Positions 55,610 through 64,000 of a stretch of DNA of 64,000 nucleotides are shown piece after piece. How positions within the stretch are numbered: the first letter of the stretch is position 1; every line of letters begins with the position of its first letter. The notes beneath the pieces are model-generated. The model worked only from the letters and a program-made list of their open reading frames with translations, did no database searches and was not told where the DNA came from. The position numbers were made by a program, and so were the translations under genes. This DNA comes from Hydrangea macrophylla (lineage: Eukaryota; Streptophyta; Magnoliopsida; Cornales; Hydrangeaceae): positions 89,746,588 through 89,810,587 of the forward strand of contig CM066987.1 in NCBI GenBank assembly GCA_033977485.1, read 5' to 3'.

Positions 55610-55678
55610 ACGAGACTTCACTCGTCCGACTACGGACACTTAGGGGTTTAAAAGGCTTGTTGCATATGCTAAATGCAA
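55610..55678 (+). other. Three-hairpin cassette (second Athila element)
   Basis: ACGAG(ACTTCA)CTCGT, then GTCCG(ACTA)CGGAC at 55624-55637, then TTGCATATGCTAAATGCAA at 55660-55678 with one mismatch in the stem. Order and spacing match 28992-29059. Confidence 0.5.
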
Positions 55679-55762
55679 TCGTGATTCATGCGAAAATGGA
55701 GTAGTATTTGTAGTAGTAGTTTTATTTTTATGTTTTTCTTTGCTCGAGTACTAGCAAAATGT

Positions 55763-55775
55763 AAGTTTGGGGGTG
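55763..55775 (+). other. Polypurine tract, second Athila element
   Basis: AAGTTTGGGGGTG directly precedes the 3' LTR. Confidence 0.8.
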
Positions 55776-57114
55776 TGATCGGGAGAGAACAAATCCTAAT
55801 TACATGCCTTAATTCACAGTTGTTAGTACTTTTTTATCCTATTTTTGTATATTTTTAGTTCGTTTTCTATTTTCTGTCAGGATTTGGAGAAAAGTAAGGA
55901 TTCCAAGCTAAATGGGGTGAAAAGGCAGAAGAAAAGAAGCTGAAAAAACCACATCGCGCGAGCGGCCCGCTCGCGCGAAACCTAGGAACTCGCTCGCGCA
56001 ACCCGCTCACGCGACCTCTCAGAATCGCGCTCGCGCGGCCCGCTCGTGCGATCTGTGTAAAAACCAAATACGTGTATTTCAGTATTCTGAAGACTCCTAC
56101 GCGAACGAAACTGCCTAATTACGTCTAGAAAGCTAAATACAGCAGTTTTAGTGCGAATTGGGTTAGGAAAGCTTCCAAACTTGCTCTAAATCTATAAATA
56201 CTCAATTATAATTTAATTCTTAGGTTGACAATTATGATACATCCATATACAACAAAAATTTCAGCTATTGAAGAGAGGAAAACAAGGAGAAGAAGAAGAA
56301 GAAGACTAAGGATTCCCATGGCCTCCTCCATCAACCTTTTGCCGTTCATCAATTCTATGGCTAACTAAACACAAGATCTAGGGTTTCAATGAAACCCTAA
56401 CCAAGTAATAGGGTGTATTTTATGTTTTTATTTTAGTTTTATTATGTATGGATGACAGTTACATGTTCCGAGGATTTTTATAAATAAATCGTGCTTTTAT
56501 TGATTAAATCGTTACTTTCAAAGTTTACTCTTGTCTTAGATCTATTTTGATGGTAGTGTGCTCAATGATCTATGCTTGCTGTGCTTGTTTAGATTATTTA
56601 CATGTAATGGTACTTAAATTGAATTGTGCTATCAAGTATCTGAATAGTCCATGCCTAGATTAAACGGATTATACCACAACCTTAGTTTAGTGTGGGATAA
56701 TTCGTACTAACCGAAGATGGATTATATTGGTGCTTGAACCATAATTATTTTCTTGAAGGAGGAATTGGGCTTGTAGCTACCATTCCCCATTATCATCCAA
56801 CTTAATAAACTAAAGTAATTCGAAAATACCCTTATTATGAAGCTAGTGGTGGATTTGCAATTCTAGGTTCCTTAAACTTATTATAAAAATAAATATTTAA
56901 TTGCTTTCATAATTTAGATTTACTTCTATTGTTATTAGTTTAATTCAAATTAAATCAAAAATCCGTTTTTCTTAAGTAACTAAATTTAGGTTTCCAAAAT
57001 TAAAGTGCGTAGTATTCAATCTCTGTGGGTTCGACCTTTACTTCTACACTGCAAATCTTTTGAAAGTAAAGCATAAGTTAAGCATACTTTTATATCTTGA
57101 TTTTGACAAAATCA
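55776..57114 (+). repeat. 3' LTR of the second Athila element (1339 bp)
   Basis: It ends TTGACAAAATCA. Its CG-rich cluster (55955-56052) has two extra CCCGCTC(A/G)CGCGA-type units and one extra GGCCCGCTCG unit relative to the 5' LTR. Confidence 0.93.
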
Positions 57115-57119
57115 AATAT

Positions 57120-58030
57120 CTTTGTGATTACCTCAGGATATCTTTGTCGGATCAATATCTTTGTTTCTGTCATTTGTGATAGTGAGATGTTACTATGCTA
57201 GATATATATTTTTTTCCTTTCTTCCTTGTTTTTGATGTATGTCACTGTCTTTTATCTTAGGCAATAATGTAAAGACAATAATATCTGAAAATTGGACAGC
57301 ACTCACAGCAGCGTTACCTGGGCAACACTTAAAAACAGTAGCATGTTATAAATTGACCATAACTTTGTGATTACGTGGCCGTTTAGGACGATTTTTTTAT
57401 TTGGGCTAATTATTTATTTATTTATTTACGTAGTAGTATATAGGCAGTAACATATGTAAATTTTACTATAAAAATAGTAACATCTAAAAATTGGCCATAA
57501 TTTTGAAATTTTTTGCGATAGTAACATTTGCTCTAATGACAGTAATATTTGCTAAAATGACGATAACTTTGCGATTTATTTGCTGTTTTGAATGATTTTT
57601 ATGTTATTTGGAGTAATTTTTTGAGATCTACGAAATAGAAGTGTCAGTTTAAAAAAAAAAAGTAATTTGTTGATATCCGTTTGTGAGCTGCAAAATTTCA
57701 ATTCTTTTTTTGAAGAATTTTAACGGCCTTATGGATCTTATTTTGTAGATCTTATTTATAGATTACAGATATAAAAAATTGATTGAAAACCAATTTGTAG
57801 TTTGAAAGTTATGACATTTTAAAGATTGAAAAATAAAAAAAATAAAATAAAACTAAACTGTTTTATTGGGTTGTTAGCTAAAATTAAGGAACATTCATTT
57901 AATAACATTTTGAGTGCAATTTTGGTCCAAAGAAAATTAGAGGACCTTTGACATTAAAAAAAACACGCGTGGACTAATCCTGTATTTTTGGCCATTATAA
58001 AGACCTTTGGCCACACGCCCCTTATTTTTT
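57120..58030. other. AT-rich intergenic DNA
   Basis: No gene. Several 'AGTAACATTTG' and 'GACAGTAATA' phrases recur near 57250-57560 as weak repeats. Confidence 0.5.
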
Positions 58031-58605
58031 TAAGTGCAAATTACATTTTAGTCCATTAAACTATATATCTCGATTGGTCCATAAATTTTTTTTTCAATTG
58101 GGTCCTTGAGCTTCAAAGATTCATTCAATCAGACCCAAATTCTGACGCTGTTAGCTTAAATTATTATGATTTGTCATGTATATTGCACGTAATGCTTACC
58201 TGTCATATGTTAAGATAAACACGGGAGATTGTGAATAGTGCTAAAAATCGCATTCAATCAGATCCGAAATCTCGTTCAATCAAATTCGAAAGCACATTCG
58301 ACTAGATCTAAAATCGCATTCAATCATATCCAAAATTGTATAATTTTTTAGTTATTCACAATCTCCCATGCTTATCTTAACTTAACATATGACATGCAAG
58401 CATTACGCATAACATATGTGTCAATTTTTAATAATTGAAGCTAACAATGTCAAAATTTTGGTCTGATTAAATTGATTTTTAAAGTTAAAAGATCCAATTA
58501 CAAAAACAAATATTTTATGAACCCAATTAAACACATATGTATAGTTTGATCCAGCAAAAAAAAAAAATATGTATAGTTTGATGAACTAGTGTAATTTGTC
58601 CTTTT
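58031..58605. mobile_element. Foldback MITE upstream of metaxin
   Basis: The left arm (AAGTGCAAATTACATTTTAG… to about 58245) and right arm (about 58350 to 58605) are imperfect inverses. The loop holds four units of about 27-30 bp, each with CGCATTCAATCAGATCCGAAA-like text. It ends about 240 bp before the metaxin start codon. No clear target duplication. Confidence 0.7.
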
Positions 58606-58845
58606 TCAAAATTTTTATTCTTTCCTTTTTTAAGTGATCACGCCCATTTTGAGCTGTCACATCTCGTAGGTTCTCAGGCGGTGACTCCATCGAAACCCTA
58701 GGGTTTAACAGCTCTTTCTTCTTTCCCCAATTCAATCCCTCTGTACTCAAGGGTCTTTCGAATAGAGCTCGTTAGCTCATCAACAAAACAAAGGAATATC
58801 TGTCGATATATATATATATACACACACACACACATATCTATACAT
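58606..58845 (+). promoter_or_regulatory. Metaxin 5' flank and 5' UTR
   Basis: Contains AAACCCTAGGGTTT, a telo-box-like palindrome common in plant promoters of housekeeping genes, pyrimidine-rich stretches, and a (TA)n(CA)n repeat at 58808-58835 just before the ATG. No clear TATA box. Confidence 0.5.
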
Positions 58846-59017
58846 ATGGATGAAGAAATGAACCAGAGAGAACTGACTCTTGTGGCTAGAAAAGCTTGTT
58901 TTGGTCTGCCAACGGCCTGCCCTTCATGCTTGCCTGTTTACATTTATCTCAGATTTACTCGAATTCCCTTTGATTTGTATTACCATCCAATTTATCCTGA
59001 TTCTGGTACACACTCTT

Positions 59018-59050
<33 letters not shown>

Positions 59051-61851
59051 CACTCATCTAATTTGTTGTCCTCTTTCCTAATTACTCGATGTTGATTTTC
59101 ATCTTTTATTAATTATGCTGTTTTTTAGTGCTATAATCTGAGTAATGTATGTAGTTTATGTTGTTGATCACTTTGCATCAAGTTGTTTGTGTTGTTCGGA
59201 TCAGGGACAAATATAGGAGTTTGGAGTGTGCCGGGGTGTGTTGCGGGATGCTCGGTTCTCGGTAGGGTGAAAGGGGTAGTGAGTTTACGGTGGTTCGGGG
59301 GCAGCACCCCGATGTGATTTTGTTGGTCTATTCATACATTTTTTTTTTGACAGATGAAGGAATTAGAAAAGTTAATATTGATTGGCACCGAAGGTACAAT
59401 CAAATGACACCTTGTTACTACAAATGGATAGAGATGATTTTTTTTTTTTTAAATTTTTTTTATCATTACTTTGGACTCCGCACGAATTTATATTTCCGAT
59501 TCAATCTTCGTTGTTCCTAGATATTCCATAGGAATAAATTGTTATTCCGTTCCTCCACAGAGAAAAGTTTATTCCAAGTTACAACATAAGAACGGTTTTC
59601 AATATCTTTCTTTGATTGCAGGACAAGAAGTTGAATGTTTCATACTTAAGAGGGGGGCTTAAGTGTAAAATAGAGAATTCTTTAGTTTGGGAGGGGGGCT
59701 TAAGTGTAAAGATATACTTTTTTAGGGTATACATGGTATTTTTTAAAAATCAAGGGGGCCTTGAGTCTCTCCTTGCCCCTAGTTATGTCTGTCCCTGGTT
59801 GGGATGGGTAATGTGTGAAGTTGGTGTTTTCCAAGAAATTTAGTCCTGAAAATTTGGCTATTTATTTTTAACTTGTTATATGAATTATAAATGGTTGTCC
59901 TCTTTGGATTTGGATAGTTTTGGATTTACTTTATTTTTTACTGGATATATATAAGTATATTTCCAGAAGTGTTGGTTTGACATTTTTGTGGGTTTAGAAT
60001 TTGATGTTTTAAGTGTCTTTGATGCTAAATTGCCAATCTATTGCATGTTCTGATTGCTTATTTATTATTTTGGTGACACCATCATGAATAGCTGTATAAA
60101 CACCTTATCTTTGCACCGAAGCAAGACCAAAATTAATGTATGATGATGAAAGGTGAGATAACATGTGGTTATTGGTTAATTAACACTATGACCTTGAACT
60201 GAATGCTACAAAAAATAAGATTACTAGTGATTTCTATGGTGTGCTACTGCTCATATTTCACTCTAAGTATATTTGTTTTTTCATTTTTGTTAGTTTCTTA
60301 TCACATTAGTTTCAGATATAACCACGATTTGATACTTTGATTATTTGTATGCAATAACATGATTTTTGGATTTAATTTTGCTAGATCAAATCCCTTATGT
60401 TGAGTCGGGTACATATGTGGCCTTTAACAATGAGAAGGGTGGGGTTATCGAGAACTTAAAAGAGGATGGAATTGTTGATTTGGACATTGAAGTCAATGCT
60501 CTCCCAGAATGGGTGGCAATGAAGGCAATGGTTGATTCATGGCTTGCTGATGCAGTTATGTATGAACTCTGGGTGGGGTCAGATGGAAGTTCTGCACACA
60601 AGATCTATTATTCTGATCTGCCATGGCCAATTGGAAAGATTCTGTTTTTGAAGCAAATTCTTGTTGCAAAGCAACTACTTGGGATCACAAAAGAGAATGC
60701 TGAGCGAAGAGAAGAAGAGGTACTCTAATCATCTCTCTCTCTCCCCCCCCACCCCCCCTCCACACACACACACACACACACACTCAACCCTATGCACACG
60801 CACGCACAGGGGCAGTACCAGGATTTTGTCTCCAGGGGTGCCAAAAACTTGAAAAAGAATACGTTAAAATATGTATACATTTGTTACTTACTTACCTTTC
60901 TTTTTTATTTTATTTTACGCCACAGAGACTAAAGAGAATATTTTATTTGTTTTGAGGATGTCTATAGAAGACCAAATTTTTTTGGAAACATACAATTAAT
61001 ATATAGGAAAAGTTTAGGATACATCCTAGTGGTTTGATTGTATCATACATCGCAATGATTTTGGTGGTAACATGTTGTAACTTTGGTGCCAAAGTGTAGT
61101 AACATTTGAAAAAGTGGTTTTTACAACTACAAGTAAGGAGGTTTTTTAAAAACAAAATATTTTTTAAGTTACTACATTTGACGGAAAGTTGCAACATTTT
61201 GGCAGCAAAAGTGGTGCCAAAGGGCAGTAGCTTGGTTGTATAATACAATCAAAACCACTAGAATGTATCAGAGAAGGTGCCTAATGTCTACATATAAAGG
61301 TTATTACAAAAAATGAGGTGTGCCCATACCCACCACCATGGCTTTAGGTCTGCCCTTGCGCACGCACAAACACCCATGCAAACGGGTAGATAAAAATTCT
61401 TTTTTTGGGTCATCCTTTATGTTTCTGTTATAAGGGCTTGTATTAGGGTCATGGGTTATTATTTTCCCTCTTCCTTTTTTCCTCTTTATAACATCCACTA
61501 ATGTGTGCACATATGAAGTATGAACCCACGAAGCATAAAATCGCATTTGTTTTTGGACAGATTTACAGGAAGGCAGGTATTGCTTATGGAGCTTTGTCAA
61601 CTAGGTTAGGTGACCAGTCTTTCTTCTTTGAAAACAGGTGATTTCTAGAGATTTGCCACTGCAACGTTTTTGCAATTTCGTAATTCAAATCAAATGTTTT
61701 AGGCAGCTTATACAGCCTCTAATTTGTATCATGAGCTGACAACTAGTATTGTAATCGTTGATATACCCATGTTTTCTGTTTTTAATACAGGCCAACAAGT
61801 TTGGACGCAATTTTCCTTGGGCATGCTCTTTTCACACTTCAAGCATTGCCT
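58846..61851 (+). CDS. MTX: Metaxin, mitochondrial outer-membrane import protein (first four coding exons)
   Basis: Coding exons are 58846-59005, 60385-60719, 61561-61637 and 61791-61851. All introns are GT-AG and the phases join without a stop, giving 211 residues. The start LTLVARKACFGLPTACPSC, then YVAFNNEKGGVI, ELWVGSDGSS, KIYYSDLPWPIGKI and LGITKENAERREEE, and finally TRLGDQSFFFENRPTSLDA match plant metaxin, which has a thioredoxin/glutathione-transferase-like fold. Metaxin works with the SAM complex to import beta-barrel and other proteins. Family members have about 315 residues with a C-terminal membrane anchor. The last hundred residues are not seen before 62780, so further exons lie beyond the window, or the gene is broken. 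Confidence 0.93.
59202..59797. mobile_element. hAT-type MITE in metaxin intron 1
   Basis: The ends are CAGGGACA and TGTCCCTG. The flanks GTTCGGAT and GTTGGGAT (59194-59201, 59798-59805) match at 7 of 8 positions. Internal sequence has no gene. Confidence 0.7.
60762..60782. repeat. (CA)n microsatellite in metaxin intron 2
   Basis: A C-rich run followed by ten or so CA units. Confidence 0.9.
60807..61358. mobile_element. hAT-type MITE in metaxin intron 2
   Basis: The ends are CAGGGGCAG and CTGCCCTTG, with an exact 8-bp duplication CGCACGCA (60799-60806, 61359-61366). The termini resemble those of the intron 1 element, so they are probably one family. A smaller foldback element is nested inside. 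Confidence 0.85.
61013..61275. mobile_element. Nested foldback MITE
   Basis: AGGATACATCCTAGTGGTTT near the left end is inverted as AAACCACTAGAATGTATC near the right end, and GTTGTAACTTTGGTGCCAAA is inverted as well. Inside the intron 2 hAT MITE. Confidence 0.7.
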
Positions 61852-62780
61852 GTGAGCACTTTCATAAACTGTATTATGGTCATCATCCTTTGCCCAAGCT
61901 GATCGTGGTTCATTATTCATTAAGGATTTATTCATGCTTAAGATTGTTTTAAATTTCATTTGAATGAGAAAAGAACATTCCTCAGTCACGCTCATATATT
62001 ATTTTTTGGGCCATTTGGCCGTATAAACGTATATGTACTATCAAAGGATTTCTAGTACTGCACTGTGCACAATACAAATATGGAAACAAACTGCTAGATT
62101 TCATGTATAACTGGAGCAACAACACTATTCCTTATATAGCATTCTCAACCAGCTTGATTAACTGGATTGCATCAAACCATATGCCAACGGCTTACTTCTT
62201 AGGTTAGAGCACTTCAAAGCTCGCTAAGGTGCCTGAGTCGTAGCATGCAAAGGGTGAACCAGCTCTGCAACAGCTGACGGTGCTCTAACTTACTGCCTCC
62301 AAGGGTGCAGAATAACAGAACCATAGGCTCTCCATTGGCTATCTTATTTTCATATCCCATACATGAAAACAAATGAATCAGCTAAGATCGATGGCACATT
62401 TATTGTACTTGTACATACTAGCATAACTAGAGATTGATGTCGAGCATCACTGTTCATGATAAATTAGAAAAATCTGAGTCTATTAACTGCAGTAAAGTGG
62501 GAAACTTAAGACTTTAAGTGGAAGTCTATGAATTGAGTTCACATTCCTCCTTCATGTTATATATTTATTTTTGAAGAAAGCTTTTTGTACGAGCTGCTCT
62601 TGATTTTCACAACTTGATAAGTTGATATGACGCTAAAAGAGATTTTAATTTTTGCAGTGTTGTAATTTTTTTTGTTTTTGTTTTTTAATAAATAAAGGAT
62701 ATTATTAAAAGCACCTAAAACTGGGTTGTACCCATGGTCATTGGAAATATGCACCAAATATAGAATACAACTATAGCTAT
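61852..62780 (+). other. Metaxin intron 4, no further exon found
   Basis: Starts with the donor GTGAGC. I searched for the continuation of metaxin and saw no matching exon. Short ORFs are unsupported. It ends at the beginning of the hAT element. Confidence 0.5.
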
Positions 62781-62799
62781 GAAGCACGAGTGCTTTGAA

Positions 62800-62955
62800 A
62801 ATGGGGACGCATGCGCACTTAGTGCGTATCGAGTGCGAGTGCGGCTGGAGTGCGGCTTAGTGCGCATGAACTCCATTAGAGTGCTTGGAGATGACTGAGT
62901 GCGGCAGAGTGCGTCATGAGTGCGTCGCGACTCGCCGAGAGTGCGGCCGCATGTT
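62800..62955. repeat. GAGTGCG subterminal repeat array
   Basis: About ten AGTGCG units with irregular spacing, GC-rich against an AT-rich background. Confidence 0.75.
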
Positions 62956-63069
62956 TTTTTTTAAGTTGCGGGGGTATATTTTTAATTTTAAAAACTTTGA
63001 GGGGTGTATAAAAAAGAGAGGCATATACAAAAACAAGGGTTTCTTTCATTTTGTGAGATCAGACACATC

Positions 63070-63070
<1 letters not shown>

Positions 63071-63106
<36 letters not shown>

Positions 63107-63330
63107 GGCTCTCGCTGTCGGCGGGCACAGCAACTCCCTTGAGTCCCTTTCGTCGCCTCTCAGGTTCGTCTCTCTCCCTTCTGATCCGTCTCTCTATTTC
63201 ACACACACACACACACACACACACACCCCTCTCTAACTCTCGATCTGCTCTAGCGGCGCAGGAGGGTCTCTCCCTCTCTCTGTTCGAGATCTCTCTCTCT
63301 CTCGGTCTCTCTCTCTCTCTCTCTCTCAGT
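63071..63330. repeat. CT and CA microsatellites in the hAT leader
   Basis: (CT)n at 63071-63102 and 63288-63327, (CA)n at 63200-63226. These lie in the probable 5' UTR. Confidence 0.9.
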
Positions 63331-63552
63331 CTCTCTTTGTCATCCAGGTATGGGGTTCTCTTCTCTCACTCTGTTATTTATTTTCTCTCATTTTTTATAT
63401 GGTTTTTTTTTTTGTTAGTGATATGACTCATATCATATATCATGTTTTTTGTTTTATAATTTTTATTCCTTGTTACTTGTTCTACTTGTGAAATTTGTGA
63501 GATTTATTTTTTGATTTGTGAAATTATTTTTTTTGGTAGCCCTCTGTTAGAA

Positions 63553-64000
63553 ATGAATTCCGAGAGTGTGAATTCAACTACCGTCCCTACGGAGTCTAGT
63601 GCGGATACTAATGAAGACACTAATTTCCCTCTGTGGAGGTATGTAACTAAGTTAGAAAGAAAGGGTAAAGGTGGAAATTGGAGCTTCCAATGCAAGTTCT
63701 GTAATAAAACAGCGGTGGGATCATATGCTCGAGTGAAGGCACATCTTTTGAAATTATTCGGCAATGGAATAGCGGTATGCCAAAAAGTGACTCCTGGAAA
63801 TAAAGCTGAATTCCAACAGCTTATAAATGAAGTTGAGAATACAAGGTCAGTGATGTCAGTCCCACTTCCATCTAGCTCAACCCAAGGGCCATTTGCGACA
63901 ACGCCAATGCCAATGCAAATGCCACTGCCGCCAACTAGTGAACTTAGGAAGAGAAAGGTGTCCGCAATTAAAAAGGCATTTAATAATGAATGTAGAGAGC
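63553..64000 (+). CDS. hAT transposase N-terminus with BED-type zinc finger (partial)
   Basis: ATG at 63553 opens a frame with no stop to the window end (149 codons). After a Ser/Thr-rich start, residues ~28-75 form the zinc finger: LWRYVTKLERKGKGGNWSF, then CKFC, then GSYARVKAHLL, then GNGIAVC. This is the form found in plant hAT transposases of the DUF659 type. A Pro/Met-rich linker and a basic RKRKVS stretch follow. The finger binds transposon ends. It could be an active element or a domesticated gene; only the part outside the window can tell. Confidence 0.75.
   Translation, partial: MNSESVNSTTVPTESSADTNEDTNFPLWRYVTKLERKGKGGNWSFQCKFCNKTAVGSYARVKAHLLKLFGNGIAVCQKVTPGNKAEFQQLINEVENTRSVMSVPLPSSSTQGPFATTPMPMQMPLPPTSELRKRKVSAIKKAFNNECRE

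Larger units (their letters stand above)
48593..57114 (+). mobile_element. Second Athila-type element, gag and protease only (8.5 kb)
   Basis: LTRs at 48593-49902 and 55776-57114 both begin TGATCGGGAGAGAACAAATC. The target duplication AATAT is intact (48588-48592, 57115-57119). The tRNA-Asp primer site is at 49908 and the polypurine tract at 55763. Gag and protease are present, but reverse transcriptase, RNase H and integrase are absent, so it would depend on a partner element. Confidence 0.93.
62781..64000 (+). mobile_element. 5' part of a hAT transposon (BED finger type), continuing beyond the window
   Basis: A dense set of GAGTGCG repeats at 62800-62955 looks like hAT subterminal binding sites. 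A CT-rich transcribed leader, a probable 5' UTR intron (donor CAG|GTATGG near 63349, acceptor GGTAG near 63540) and a BED-type transposase start follow. The exact left terminus is not defined, and the right end is outside. Confidence 0.65.

Noticed and set aside
63004..63426. 140-residue Ser/Leu-rich ORF and its minus-strand partner
   Set aside because: CT and CA microsatellites in the hAT leader produce open frames on both strands.
1..64000. tRNA, rRNA or organelle-derived insertion
   Set aside because: I saw no clover-leaf with both control boxes, no rRNA core sequence and no organelle gene on either strand.

Overview
The window is nuclear DNA of a dicot plant. The evidence is a metaxin gene with plant-type GT-AG introns, Tekay, Athila and Ogre/Tat type LTR retrotransposons, a CACTA transposon, a Helitron, Stowaway/hAT/Mutator-type MITEs and an endogenous pararetrovirus. 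The species cannot be named from the sequence. About nine tenths of it is nested mobile DNA; only one host gene is recognisable, at the right end.

Layout. 1-2755: 3' part of an Ogre/Tat-like LTR and leader. 2755-7368: 5'-truncated Tekay-like chromovirus (+) with RNase H, integrase, chromodomain and a 2.5 kb 3' LTR holding a Stowaway MITE. 7690-10284: gag remnant plus LTR of a related Tekay element (-). 10285-12720: non-coding LTR-type remnant (-). 14001-44069: a Caulimoviridae-type endogenous pararetrovirus (EPRV), about 7.1 kb once later insertions are discounted. It is split by a 15.9 kb Athila element (14976-30863, TSD ATAGT, itself carrying a 1.06 kb hAT MITE) and by a 7.1 kb CACTA element (32631-39709, TSD GTA, itself carrying an 853 bp Mutator-type MITE). 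44070-48592: low-complexity DNA, foldback MITEs and a probable Helitron. 48593-57114: a second Athila-type element with gag and protease only. 57115-58640: AT-rich DNA and a foldback element. 58846-61851: first four coding exons of metaxin (+). 62780-64000: 5' part of a hAT transposon with a BED-type zinc finger, probably inside a later metaxin intron.

How the parts relate. The order of insertion can be read from intact target duplications: EPRV first, then Athila and CACTA into it, then MITEs into those. Nearly all retroelement reading frames are broken by stops and frameshifts, many of the stops looking like C-to-T changes. Host function here is confined to metaxin, a mitochondrial outer-membrane import protein.

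The most interesting unexplained signals are non-coding or very small. (1) Clusters of palindromic motifs (TCGATCGATCGA and variants) lie at similar places around the TATA box in LTRs of unrelated lineages, and again in front of the internal env-like gene of Athila. (2) A three-hairpin cassette is shared by the two Athila elements just upstream of the polypurine tract. (3) A roughly 54-residue micro-ORF inside Tekay LTRs shows mostly third-position changes between two diverged copies. All three are readings by eye and need computation to confirm.
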